NCBI GenBank assembly: GCA_012934845.2
Contig: WNNJ02001868.1
Location: forward strand, 79,428-143,427
Source of the DNA: Pomphorhynchus laevis
Taxonomy: Eukaryota; Acanthocephala; Palaeacanthocephala; Echinorhynchida; Pomphorhynchidae
Direction: 5' to 3'
DNA: 64,000 nt
Part shown: positions 36,101 through 42,659 of the stretch, piece after piece
How the letters are laid out: each line of letters starts with the position of its first letter
Numbering within the stretch: position 1 is the stretch's first letter
The notes under the pieces: model-generated
Database searches by the model: none
What the model was told of the DNA's origin: nothing
What the model saw: only the letters and a program-made list of their open reading frames with translations
Program-made: the position numbers and the translations under genes

Positions 36101-37395
36101 CTTGAATACAAATACATACAAAATGCCAAATAAATCTTAAATTATGTTTTTAATGTTACCAACATACAATCATATCTAAAATATAAGCCTACAGAAAGAG
36201 ATACAATCGTCAAACACTGTACATAGAATAATAAAATTAATTAAGTTAATAATAACGTAGCTCAGTATTAACTTAAATAACAAGTTATCGTTTAGGTATT
36301 GTGTCATTTTCACAGGAATGAATATCTCGAAGTATCTCGCTACATCTAATAAAGATATTAGTAAAGATAATAAAGATAAAGATATTAAAGATATTTTTAA
36401 TATTTTTAAATATCTTTAATATTTTACTAATAAAAATATTAGCATACAATAAAGATATTAGTGGTTGTAAGAAATGACAATGTACCAAATTTAACATCAA
36501 GAGAGCAAAATGCTGAAATAACATTCGTCCATGTAAGAATTTTGAAAGCATCTTAATCGGATTTCGTTATCAACTAACAAGTGTAACTAATTGTAAATTG
36601 GAAAGATTAGTATAAATTGGAATATGCAGACTATGTAACGCACAATACTTAGGTGAGTCAGGACGGTAAACGAATATTATACTTAACATACGATCATATA
36701 TAAAATATAGACGTAAATATTTAGATAAATCCTATTTAGTTATAAATTTGAATATTGGCGAAACATTAAATAAAAGTCTTTGTTAATCTCATTAGCGAAT
36801 ATTAAATATATATTATATAATGATATTATATTTAGATGCCTTAGGAGATACATGAATGCATGCGTTTGTTTATCGTCTATAGCGGAAAAAGTTTATAATG
36901 GAAAACATTACGCATTTTTAATATTCAGATATTAAATGGTTTATTTTTACATTTATTAATTACTAATTTAGTTACTTAATGAACCCCTTTTAAAAGTATT
37001 TGTGTTAATACAGAAAATTATTTAGCTACAATTATTTCACTTTATAATTGGGATAAAAGTTTTGATATAAATTTCTTTAGACAGTGGAGTCACAATTATG
37101 GACTGTACTCTACGACTATCCAAAATTACGGGAATCTAAATCATTGAATAGATACTTGAGTGCATGCTGTAGGGTTACATGGTCGCTGGTAAATCAAACA
37201 CCTGCATATCGCATTGATATCTGTCAGGATATGTTCGATAAAGATCTCCACGAACGATTCCATACCAGCAGTGATGAAAATTGTAAATTGGTACAGGAAT
37301 ATGTGTGGCCGAGCCTTATTGACCTGTTAGATAATAAATGTGTTTCAAAGGGTATTGTAATAACAAGAAATCGAACGGATACTATGCTGCTTTAG
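18138..37395 (+). CDS. Mitochondria-eating protein (MIEAP/SPATA18) homologue, six exons
   Basis: Proposed exons are 18,138-18,192, 19,758-19,971, 20,174-20,236, 26,228-26,426, 32,813-32,974 and 37,081-37,395. Every inferred junction is AG...GT, neighbouring phases match, and the total is 1,008 nt (335 residues plus stop). The C-terminal half follows human SPATA18 as I recall it: LYSQTRLDA (145-153) against SYSQARLDA; VRKLL then NDFDSALNQYL against VRKSL then NDFENAVSDYV; EYVWPSLID (304-312) with SKGIVIT (320-326) against YHVWPALM and MKGEAVT. Residues about 55-90 form a charged coiled coil. In mammals the protein acts in mitochondrial quality control. About 200 residues shorter than human, it lacks the Ser/Arg-rich tail and most of the N-terminal part. 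Exon 1 and the acceptors of exons 2 and 4 are the least certain. Introns 3-5 are filled with mobile DNA. Confidence 0.82.
18270..18440 (+). mobile_element. Solo Penelope-like 3' module in intron 1
   Basis: The module starts at 'gcatcagaggaaatacg', runs through the hairpin 'ctgctatgtt...aacacaccag' and the tail 'gattagttaataaaaattga'. No reverse transcriptase sequence accompanies it. Confidence 0.65.
18441..18873. other. Intron 1 sequence, nothing recognised
   Basis: A somewhat less AT-rich patch at 18,560-18,690 has no open frame or known motif. The rest is AT-rich. Confidence 0.4.
18874..18920 (+). pseudogene. Partial duplicate of exon 1
   Basis: The start, 'ttgatgatgaatta' and the donor CAG|GTAT of exon 1 recur here 736 bases downstream. 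The copy is 8 nt shorter and reaches a stop after MFNCFDDELRSHK. It is an exon relic, or less likely an untranslated alternative first exon. Confidence 0.5.
18921..19757. other. Rest of intron 1, with two unexplained frames
   Basis: Open frames at 19,097-19,315 (72 codons) and about 19,480-19,640 resemble no protein I know. The second ends at a possible donor, ATG|GTAATG, but its phase does not fit exon 2, so I do not include it in the gene. Confidence 0.35.
19758..19971 (+). CDS. MIEAP-like gene, exon 2 (coiled coil)
   Basis: The exon runs from TTTAAG|GAAATT to CGAG|GTAAAT, entering after one base of a codon and leaving after two. It encodes a Thr/Ser-rich lead, a Cys cluster (HDCPGEKFRSKCGCRSK) and a charged helix (LLLKENDRLRKDVGDKL). 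The in-frame TAA overlapping the acceptor sets the 5' limit. The polypyrimidine tract is weak. Confidence 0.75.
20174..20236 (+). CDS. MIEAP-like gene, exon 3
   Basis: A 63-nt exon is flanked by a strong acceptor (TTTCTTTCTATTTAG) and donor AAG|GTGTAT, phase 2 at both ends. It encodes SVADKNILTKNDVVNRLMYVL and lies only 202 bp after exon 2. Confidence 0.75.
20270..20305 (-). ncRNA. Hammerhead ribozyme core in intron 3
   Basis: On the minus strand the order is CTGATGA, a stem II of GTCAT-AGTG-ATAAC with one C-A mismatch, GAAAC, then a 3-bp stem III (ACG/CGT, loop GCATT) and the GTC cleavage triplet. All conserved core bases are present. Stem I cannot be formed with the adjacent bases, so this copy is probably inactive or truncated. 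Its 3' end lies about 34 bases from exon 3, antisense to the host gene. Confidence 0.65.
20477..20544. repeat. Two adjacent hairpins
   Basis: GAACAATCTT pairs with AAGATTGTTC (20,477-20,502), and GATATAAGTGATCA pairs with its exact complement around a CAAT loop (20,513-20,544). They lie just upstream, in minus-strand terms, of the hammerhead core and may belong to the same element. Confidence 0.7.
20545..21560. other. Intron 3 AT-rich DNA
   Basis: No gene is seen. A cluster of overlapping A/T palindromes (units of 'gattaatcagtattaat' and 'aattgataaattgattt') fills 21,365-21,530. Confidence 0.45.
21570..21641 (-). repeat. 13-bp perfect hairpin and GAAACGTTG-type terminus
   Basis: GACCCTTTTCAAG pairs perfectly with its complement around a 6-base loop (21,610-21,641). 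Read on the minus strand it leads into 'ctgcgtagactgaaacgttg', which resembles the motif at 14,911-14,940. It is probably the end of a Penelope-type or related element. Confidence 0.5.
21820..22137 (-). pseudogene. Post-RT segment of LINE-like element 2
   Basis: A 105-codon frame contains TSPLQNYGFGIGDPRFSAHIEFEY. In relatives as I recall them, an LP-x-R-x-G-G-x-G-I-x-D-P segment followed by an EY(x)S pair stands just after the RT, which this fits. The zinc/nuclease region expected beyond it is not found in the window, so the 3' part is lost. Confidence 0.5.
22190..22252. repeat. Short tandem plus inverted repeat within LINE-like element 2
   Basis: 'actccttaatacgctgttct' occurs twice in tandem and is followed at once by the reverse complement 'cgtattaaggagt', giving a 13-bp hairpin. 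This looks like a local rearrangement inside the dead element. Confidence 0.75.
22300..23242 (-). pseudogene. Reverse transcriptase and pre-RT region of LINE-like element 2
   Basis: Pieces in several frames read LHPEASEPVREILLSEP (23,242-23,012), KTQGSVGPSGLDAFMWRYML (23,033-22,833), LAVEASNAFNSTNKKAALF (motif A region, 22,836-22,630) and a motif B remnant, EGCTQRDPFAM, near 22,555. The standard aspartate of motif A is a glutamate here (VEASNAF) and the glycine of QGDP is an arginine, so it would be inactive even without the frame breaks. Confidence 0.65.
23703..23912 (-). pseudogene. Cys-rich N-terminal piece of LINE-like element 2
   Basis: A frame of about 70 codons opens MPRGKPLSSILCC and has repeated CxxC pairs (SCIDCKYAKSKRACLNC, then NCINC), suggesting zinc-binding knuckles. 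Its place and strand fit the N-terminus of the element. The 140 bp between it and the minisatellite may be the 5' leader. Confidence 0.45.
24053..26082. repeat. 16-bp minisatellite, about 125 units
   Basis: The unit GATCTGAAAGCTGGAC repeats for 2.0 kb. A core of about 22 nearly identical units lies at about 24,870-25,225, and both flanks are increasingly varied (GATATGAAA, GAGAGCTGG, and GATCTAAAAGCAAGAC at 25,840-25,970). A block beginning CTAAACGATATGAG at 24,297 recurs at 24,681, exactly 24 units later. Because 16 is not a multiple of 3, open frames show a 16-residue periodic peptide that is an artefact. The array ends about 145 bp before exon 4. Confidence 0.97.
26228..26426 (+). CDS. MIEAP-like gene, exon 4
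   Basis: The exon encodes LTSYAKKEIDKNGKF, then KLIQEYNILYSQTRLDALDN and ERLKSRILFSIIV, the part matching SYSQARLDA of SPATA18. The donor GTT|GTAAGT is a consensus site in phase 0. The acceptor TTGAG|ATTAAC fits phase 2 but is weak. An alternative acceptor at CGTAG|TACG (26,299) also fits phase and would shorten the exon by 72 nt. Confidence 0.75.
26427..26699. other. Start of intron 4
   Basis: AT-rich DNA with nothing recognised, up to the 5' truncation point of the first Penelope-like copy. Confidence 0.4.
27305..27726 (-). mobile_element. 420-bp foreign segment carrying a hammerhead
   Basis: The segment is absent from the sister Penelope copy, where different sequence (about 370 bp, near 30,370-30,740) stands instead, so it replaced rather than simply entered that stretch. 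It is less AT-rich than its host and has no reading frame. With a complete minimal hammerhead it could be a retrozyme-like element, meaning a small non-coding retroelement processed by such ribozymes. That identity is inference. Confidence 0.45.
27408..27448 (-). ncRNA. Complete minimal type I hammerhead ribozyme motif
   Basis: On the minus strand the 41 bases read as stem I (ACGGTA, closing with TACCGT, 6 perfect pairs), CTGATGA, stem II GCTC-GTTA-GAGT (four pairs including one G-U), GAAAC, a tiny stem III (AC/GT, loop AC) and the GTC cleavage triplet. Every conserved core base is present. The very short stem III is typical of hammerheads in Penelope-like elements and animal retrozymes, which often cleave best as dimers. 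Confidence 0.8.
28295..28480 (+). mobile_element. 3' module of the plus-oriented Penelope-like copy
   Basis: 'tttcatcagaggaaatacg', a hairpin with arms around 'ggtcgaggaataggacc' and the tail 'cgaatacatcgtatattatt' follow directly on the truncated coding part, which fixes the orientation of all solo modules. Confidence 0.8.
28481..28789. other. Spacer between inverted Penelope-like copies
   Basis: About 300 bp of AT-rich DNA separates the two 3' ends that face each other. No gene is seen. Confidence 0.5.
28974..29922 (-). pseudogene. RT palm and thumb of the Penelope-like element (interrupted)
   Basis: In pieces the minus strand reads NTYDFSTLYTNLDL (motif A), PMGGNSSPIIADLF (motif B) and LRYIDDI (catalytic box), followed by the open thumb frame 29,432-28,974 with SLILNKTNINDKEGVYLDMN and DTYFKLGYYKNNIKQK. 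These motifs are those of Penelope-like RTs. Stops and frame shifts interrupt the palm. The thumb region is the part most often found as scattered fragments elsewhere in the window. Confidence 0.8.
29923..31686 (-). CDS. GIY-YIG nuclease + RT N-terminal region, Penelope-like element
   Basis: A 587-codon frame starts at ATG 31,686. Residues 20-30 hold a Cys cluster (KCNRKNCIVC), and residues 62-89 a GIY-YIG core (VLYLIQCTCGLQYIGKTYQ, where YLI and YIG stand for the two name motifs) followed by RFRQH. The acidic LLEKEDFWI near 135-142 fits the conserved glutamate. A long Asn/Lys-rich linker leads to the RT entry motif PIKPRFICSAFKCTLKPL near 555-572. The nuclease would nick the target and the RT copy the RNA there. 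Codon use is extremely A/T-rich. The frame ends just before the RT palm. Other copies in the window confirm that the nuclease and RT belong together. Confidence 0.85.
   Translation of the reverse strand: MFSTILKKYVHTNDFNFRSFKCNRKNCIVCDVINNNCIVSNTTNKCFSLNINNNRNCNTANVLYLIQCTCGLQYIGKTYQMLKTRFRQHIYNIQHNSQTIFYKHMRLIRHDIKNCKLFILEHIIEENISILNQKLLEKEDFWIKTLNSMYPLGLNDVVQGIGRSSIVNNKQLYYNNPVKCKLRSHGDNGKNKNIVKNIKKYMYINEQLEILKQLLRDNKLKDLYVNIRSFSKDIICSINQKLINDYDRLSCIIDSYCNTKYYNRTINVNNNNRKYILTINFINKCIDNINIAGLLNNSKSKEIIGSDLSKYIPKIRYKLLPPLGRKNCNYNKELKSICNDNIRNIMETECNCKSLSFDKINEHICTHNLELIENCELRKLLSKGYKYRLNNNNDKNKIYSSLYNNLNDYFSKLINSESSNISKINIWKDYIFDKIKNKMKITNNYKRKDKINKDMYKELTKLKDNYIITTIDKASNNFVFICKKLYYDILMKEVNSNDLNVNPTYERSELSLETIITSHCSIMDKKGIKVELDNKTIPILYWNPKLHKNPIKPRFICSAFKCTLKPLSVYMNKILKVIKAHLKNIVR
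31871..32812. other. End of intron 4
   Basis: A weak plus-oriented match to the Penelope 3' tail ('tattagtcaattcataatat') lies at 31,900-31,990. The rest is AT-rich, without gene or clear repeat. Confidence 0.45.
32813..32974 (+). CDS. MIEAP-like gene, exon 5
   Basis: A 54-codon phase-0 exon lies between TATTACAG and AAA|GTAGGT. It encodes VSFRVASIFAHDLRNQVRKL and NDFDSALNQYLKATAD. Joined to exon 4 it lines up without a gap with the corresponding SPATA18 stretch (EAFHVAKMAFRHFKIHVRKS). This length match supports both splice sites. Confidence 0.85.
32975..33339. other. Start of intron 5
   Basis: AT-rich DNA with overlapping 'atatcatt/aatgatat' palindromes around 33,115-33,210. No gene is seen. 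Confidence 0.4.
33340..34300 (-). pseudogene. Penelope-like fragments in intron 5
   Basis: Two minus-oriented 3' modules (about 33,360-33,500 and 33,735-33,810) are each followed by a piece of the RT C-terminal region (33,540-33,700 and 33,840-34,300). They are more diverged than the copies in intron 4, so they are probably older insertions or one insertion later duplicated. Confidence 0.6.
34448..34471. repeat. 10-bp perfect GC-containing hairpin
   Basis: CCGATGCTGA pairs perfectly with TCAGCATCGG around a TGTT loop, inside an island of higher GC at 34,380-34,530 that has no recognisable protein. Confidence 0.7.
34531..35438. other. Intron 5 DNA, nothing recognised
   Basis: AT-rich at first, then of mixed composition. 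No known domain, repeat or RNA is seen. Confidence 0.4.
35439..35866 (-). pseudogene. Unrecognised coding-like region in two frames
   Basis: Two abutting minus-strand frames (35,866-35,645 and 35,648-35,439) cover 143 codons with balanced amino-acid composition and GC above the surroundings. One ends IPDHVEPIPAMRRASYIA. I recognise no domain. They could be a decayed gene split by one frameshift, a nested gene with an unseen intron, or an unknown retroelement piece. Confidence 0.3.
35995..36115 (+). mobile_element. Solo Penelope-like 3' module in intron 5
   Basis: 'acatcattagcatgcatttg', a decayed hairpin and 'gctgaaacatgataa' mark a diverged plus-oriented module. Confidence 0.5.
36350..36470. 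repeat. A/T-rich GATATT/AATATC palindromic cluster
   Basis: Repeated 'aaagatatta' and its complement 'taatatcttt' words make the segment self-complementary. It has no coding meaning. Confidence 0.5.
36610..36672 (+). pseudogene. Tiny GIY-YIG fragment of a different Penelope-like element
   Basis: The plus strand reads IGICRLCNAQYLGESGR, the pattern around the YIG half of GIY-YIG in Penelope-like elements (C-x-x-C-N-x-Q-Y-x-G-E-x-G-R). It differs from the element at 31.5 kb (TCGLQYIGKTYQ), so a second Penelope family is likely. Only about 20 codons survive. Confidence 0.4.
36673..37080. other. End of intron 5
   Basis: AT-rich DNA that ends in the acceptor tract TTTCTTTAG before exon 6. Confidence 0.45.
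37081..37395 (+). CDS. MIEAP-like gene, last exon (C-terminal domain)
   Basis: A phase-0 exon after AATTTCTTTAG encodes TVESQLWTVLYDYPKLRE, the helical RYLSACCRVTWSLVNQTP and the family hallmark EYVWPSLID followed by SKGIVIT. It ends at TAG after NRTDTMLL. An alternative acceptor four bases downstream would break the frame with exon 5, which supports 37,081. Confidence 0.88.
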   Translation, partial: TVESQLWTVLYDYPKLRESKSLNRYLSACCRVTWSLVNQTPAYRIDICQDMFDKDLHERFHTSSDENCKLVQEYVWPSLIDLLDNKCVSKGIVITRNRTDTMLL

Positions 37396-37585
37396 CAAAA
37401 ATATAAATACAATATATCCAGTGTAGTATCATAGTGCAAATTTTTATATTTTGTTAGATGAATCGCGATATTCTTTTTGTTAATTTGTAAAATTACTATT
37501 TCACAATCTGATAAAGGTTTGATGAGTGTGAATGGATACATAAAAAAATGTGTCTTAATCAAGAATATCATTTTGAGTTAGAAAA

Positions 37586-37595
37586 AATAAATAAA
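37586..37595 (+). terminator. Overlapping poly(A) signals of the MIEAP-like gene
   Basis: Two overlapping AATAAA hexamers lie 190 bases after the stop codon and about 45 bases before the satellite begins. Confidence 0.5.
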
Positions 37596-38599
37596 AACGC
37601 TTTAATAATTGCAATATTTAAATCACATAGAAAATAATAACGTAGAAATAAAAAAAAATTAAATAGGAAACTAGTTAATGCCATCTTCACGAATATTGTA
37701 TTTATTAAAGCTCTCAAACATTAAGATTTCTTATATTTTACATATCAATTCATCTCATTATGATTAATTTATCTAATTTTGATGAATAAAGTCAAATAGA
37801 TAGAAATTAAAATTATTTTCAACATTTCGGAAACTATTTAGTACCATCTTCACGAAAATTGTATTTATTAAAACTCTCCAACTTTAAGATTTCTTATATT
37901 TTACAAATCAAATCATCTCATTATGATTAATTTATCTAATTTTGATGATAAAAGTCAAAAAAAGATATTAAAATTATCTTTAATATTTCGGAAACTATTT
38001 AATGCCATCTTCACGAATATTGTATTTATTAAAGCTCTCCAACTTTAAAACTTCTTATATTTTACATATCAAATCATCTCATTATGATTAATTTATCTAA
38101 TTTTGATGATTAAAGTCAAATATATAGAAATTAAAATTATTTTTTAAATACGGCAAATATTTGAAGCCGTCTTCACGAATATTGTATTTATTAAAGCTCT
38201 CCAACTATAAGATTTCTTATATTTTACATATCAAATCATCTCATTTTGATTAATTTATCTAATTTTTATGATTGAAGTCAAATATATAGAAATTTAAATT
38301 AATTTCGAGATTCGGCAAATATTTGATGTCATCTTCACGATTATTGTATTTATTAAAGCTCTCAAACTTTAAGATTTCTTATATTTTACATATCAAATCA
38401 TCTCATTATGATTAATTTATCTGATTTTGATGATTAAAATCAAATAAATAGAAATAAAAATAATTTTCAATATTCCGGAAACTATGTAGTACATCTTCAC
38501 GATTATTGTACTTATTAAAGCTTTCATACTTTAAGATTTCTTATATTTTACATATCAAATCATCTCATCATGATTAATTTTTCAAATTTTGATGATTAA

Positions 38600-41200
38600 A
38601 GTCAAATAAACAGAAATTGAAATAATTTTCAAGATTTCAGAAACTATTTACTGCAATCTTCACGCCTTTTGTATTTATTAAAGGTCTCAAACTTTAAGAT
38701 TTCTTATATTTTATATATCAAATCATCTAATTATGATGAATTTATCTGGTTTTGATAATTAAAGTCAAAAAAAAAGAAATAAATTTTTTTTTCAATTTTC
38801 CGGAAACTATTTAATGCTATCTTCACAAATATTGTATTTATTAAAGCTCTCAAACTTTAAGATTTCTTATATTTTACATATCAAATCATCTCATTATGAT
38901 AAATTTATCTAATTTTGATGATTGAAGTTAAATATATAGAAATTAAAATTATTTTCGAAATTCGGCAAATATTTGATGTCATCTTTACAAATATTGTATT
39001 TATTAGAGCTCTCAACCATTAAGATTTCTTATATTTTACATATCAAATCATCTCATTATGATAAATTTATCTAATTTTGATGATTAAAGTCAAATATATA
39101 GAAATTAAAATTATTTTTAATATTTCGGAAACTATTATGTGCCATCTTCACAAATATTGTATTTATAAAAGCTCTCAAACTTTAAGATTTCTTATATTTT
39201 ACATATCAAATCATCTCATTATGATTAATTAATCTGATTTTGATAATTAATGTCAAATACATAAAAACTAAATTTTTTTTCAAAATTCGGCAAATATTTG
39301 ATGTCATCTTCTCGATTATTGTATTTATTAAAGCTCTCATACTATAAGATTTCTTATATTTTAAATATCAAATCATCTCATTATGATTAATTTATCTAAT
39401 TTTGATGATTAAAGTCAAATATAGAAATTAAAATAATTTTTAATGTTTCGGAAGCTTTTTAATGCCATCTTCACGAATATTGTATTTTTTAACGCTCTCA
39501 AACTTAAAGATTTTTTATATTTTACATATCAAATCATCTTATTATGATTAATTTATCTAATTTTGATGATTTAAGTCAAATATATAGAAATTAAAATTAT
39601 TTTCAAAATTCGGCAAATATTTGATGTCATCTTCACGATTATTGTATTTATTAAAGCTCTCAAACTAACAGATTTCTTATATTTTACATTTCAAATAATC
39701 TCATTATGATTAATATATCTGATTTTGATGATTAAAGTTAAATATATAGAAATTAAAATAATTTTTCGAGATTCGGCAATTATTTGATGTCATCTTCACG
39801 CTTATTGTATTTATTTAAGCTCTCAAACTTTGAGATTTCTTATATTTTACAAATCAAATCATCTCATTGTGATTAATTTGTCTGATTTTGATGATTAAAG
39901 TCAAATAAATAGAAATTGAAATAATTTTCAAGATTTCAGAAACTATTTACTGCAATCTTCACGCCTTTTGTATTTATTAAAGGTCTCAAACTTTAAGATT
40001 TCTTATATTTTATATATCAAATCATCTAATTATGATGAATTTATCTGGTTTTGATAATTAAAGTCAAAAAAAAAGAAATAATTTTTTTTTCAATTTTCCG
40101 GAAACTATTTAATGCTATCTTCACAAATATTGTATTTATTAAAGCTCTCAAACTTTAAGATTTCTTATATTTTACATATCAAATCATCTCATTATGATAA
40201 ATTTATCTAATTTTGATGATTGAAGTTAAATATATAGAAATTAAAATTATTTTCGAAATTCGGCAAATATTTGATGTCATCTTTACAAATATTGTATTTA
40301 TTAGAGCTCTCAACCATTAAGATTTCTTATATTTTACATATCAAATCATCTCATTATGATAAATTTATCTAATTTTGATGATTAAAGTCAAATATATAGA
40401 AATTAAAATTATTTTTAATATTTCGGAAACTATTATGTGCCATCTTCACAAATATTGTATTTATAAAAGCTCTCAAACTTTAAGATTTCTTATATTTTAC
40501 ATATCAAATCATCTCATTATGATTAATTAATCTGATTTTGATAATTAATGTCAAATACATAAAAACTAAATTTTTTTTCAAAATTCGGCAAATATTTGAT
40601 GTCATCTTCTCGATTATTGTATTTATTAAAGCTCTCATACTATAAGATTTCTTATATTTTAAATATCAAATCATCTCATTATGATTAATTTATCTAATTT
40701 TGATGATTAAAGTCAAATATAGAAATTAAAATAATTTTTAATGTTTCGGAAGCTTTTTAATGCCATCTTCACGAATATTGTATTTTTTAACGCTCTCAAA
40801 CTTAAAGATTTTTTATATTTTACATATCAAATCATCTTATTATGATTAATTTATCTAATTTTGATGATTTAAGTCAAATATATAGAAATTAAAATTATTT
40901 TCAAAATTCGGCAAATATTTGATGTCATCTTCACGATTATTGTATTTATTAAAGCTCTCAAACTAACAGATTTCTTATATTTTACATGTCAAATAATCTC
41001 ATTATGATTAATATATCTGATTTTGATGATTAAAGTTAAATATATGGAAATTAAAAATATTTTTTGAGATTCGGCAATTATTTGATGTCATCTTCACGCT
41101 TATTGTATTTATTTAAGCTCTCAAACTTTGAGATATCTTATATTTTACAAATCAAATCATCTCATTGTGATTAATTTGTCTGATTTTGATGATTAAAGTC
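38600..41200. repeat. Tandem duplication of an 8-monomer block in the satellite
   Basis: The distinctive stretch 'aagatttcagaaactattta' at 38,631 recurs at 39,930 (offset 1,299, eight monomers plus 3). The following eight monomers match almost base for base, including odd variants such as 'tatctggttttgataatt'. This is the most recent homogenisation event I can see. Confidence 0.9.
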
Positions 41201-42659
41201 AAATAAATAGAAATTAAAATTATTTTTAATATTTCGGAAACTATTTATTACATCTTCACGATTTTTGTATTTATTAAAGCTCTCAAACCTTATGATTTCT
41301 TATATTTTACATATCAAGACATCTCATTTTGATAAATTTATATCTGATTTTGATGATTTAAGTCAAATATAAAGAAAATTAAAATTATTTTCAATATTTC
41401 AAAAACTATCTAATGCCATCTTCACAAATATTGTGTTTATAAAAGCTCTCCAACTTTAACATTTCTTATATTTTACATATCAAATCATCTCATTATGATT
41501 AATTTATCAAATTTTGATGATTAAAGTCAAAAAACAAATTAAAATTATCTTCAATATTTCGGAAACTATTTAATGCCATCTTCACGAATATTGTATTTTA
41601 TTAGACTCTCAAACATGAAAATTTCTTATTTTTTACATATCAAATCATCTCATTATGATTAATTTATCTAATTTTGATGATTTAAGTCAAATATACTGAA
41701 ATTAAAATTACTTTCAATATTTCGGCAAATATTTGAAGCCATCTTCACGAATATTGAATGTTTTAAAGCTCTCCAACTTTAAGATTTCTTATATTTTACA
41801 TATCAAATCATCTCATTATGATTAATTGATCTAATTTTGATAATAAAAGTCAAAAAAAGAAATTAAAATTATCTTTAATATTTCGGAAACTATTTAATGC
41901 CATCTTCACGAAAATTGTATTTTTTTAAGCTCTCAAACTTTAAGATTTCTTAAATGTTACATATCAAATCATCTCATTATGAGTAATTTATCTGATTTTG
42001 ATTATTAAAGTCAAATAAATAGAAATTAAAATTATTTTCAATATTTCGGAAACTATTTAGTACAATCTTCACGAATATTGTAATTATTAGAGCTTTCAAA
42101 CTTTAAGATTTCTTATATTTTACACATCAAATCATCTCATTATGATTAATTTATCTAATTTTGATAATTAAAGTCAAATGTATAGAAATTAAAATTATTT
42201 TTGAAATTCGGCAAATATTTAAAGCCATCTTTACGACTATTGTATTTATTAAAGCTCTCAAACTTTAAGATTCTTTTTTTTACAAACTTAATTATCTCAT
42301 TATGATTAATTTATCTGATTTTTATGATTAAAGTCAAAAATATAGAAATTAAAATTTTTTTCGAAATTCGGCAAATATTTGATGTCATCTTCACGCTTAT
42401 AGTATTTATAAAAGCTCTCAAACTTTAAGATTTCTTATATTTTACATATCAAATCATCTCATTATGATTAATTTGTCTGATTTTGATGATTTAAGTCAAA
42501 TAAATAGAAATTTAAATTATTTTCAATATTTCAGAAACTATTTAGTACATCTTCACGATTATTGTATTTATTAAAGCTATCATCCTTTAAGATTTCTTAT
42601 ATTTTACATATCAAATCATCTTATTATGATTAATTTATCAAATTTTGATGATTGAAGTA

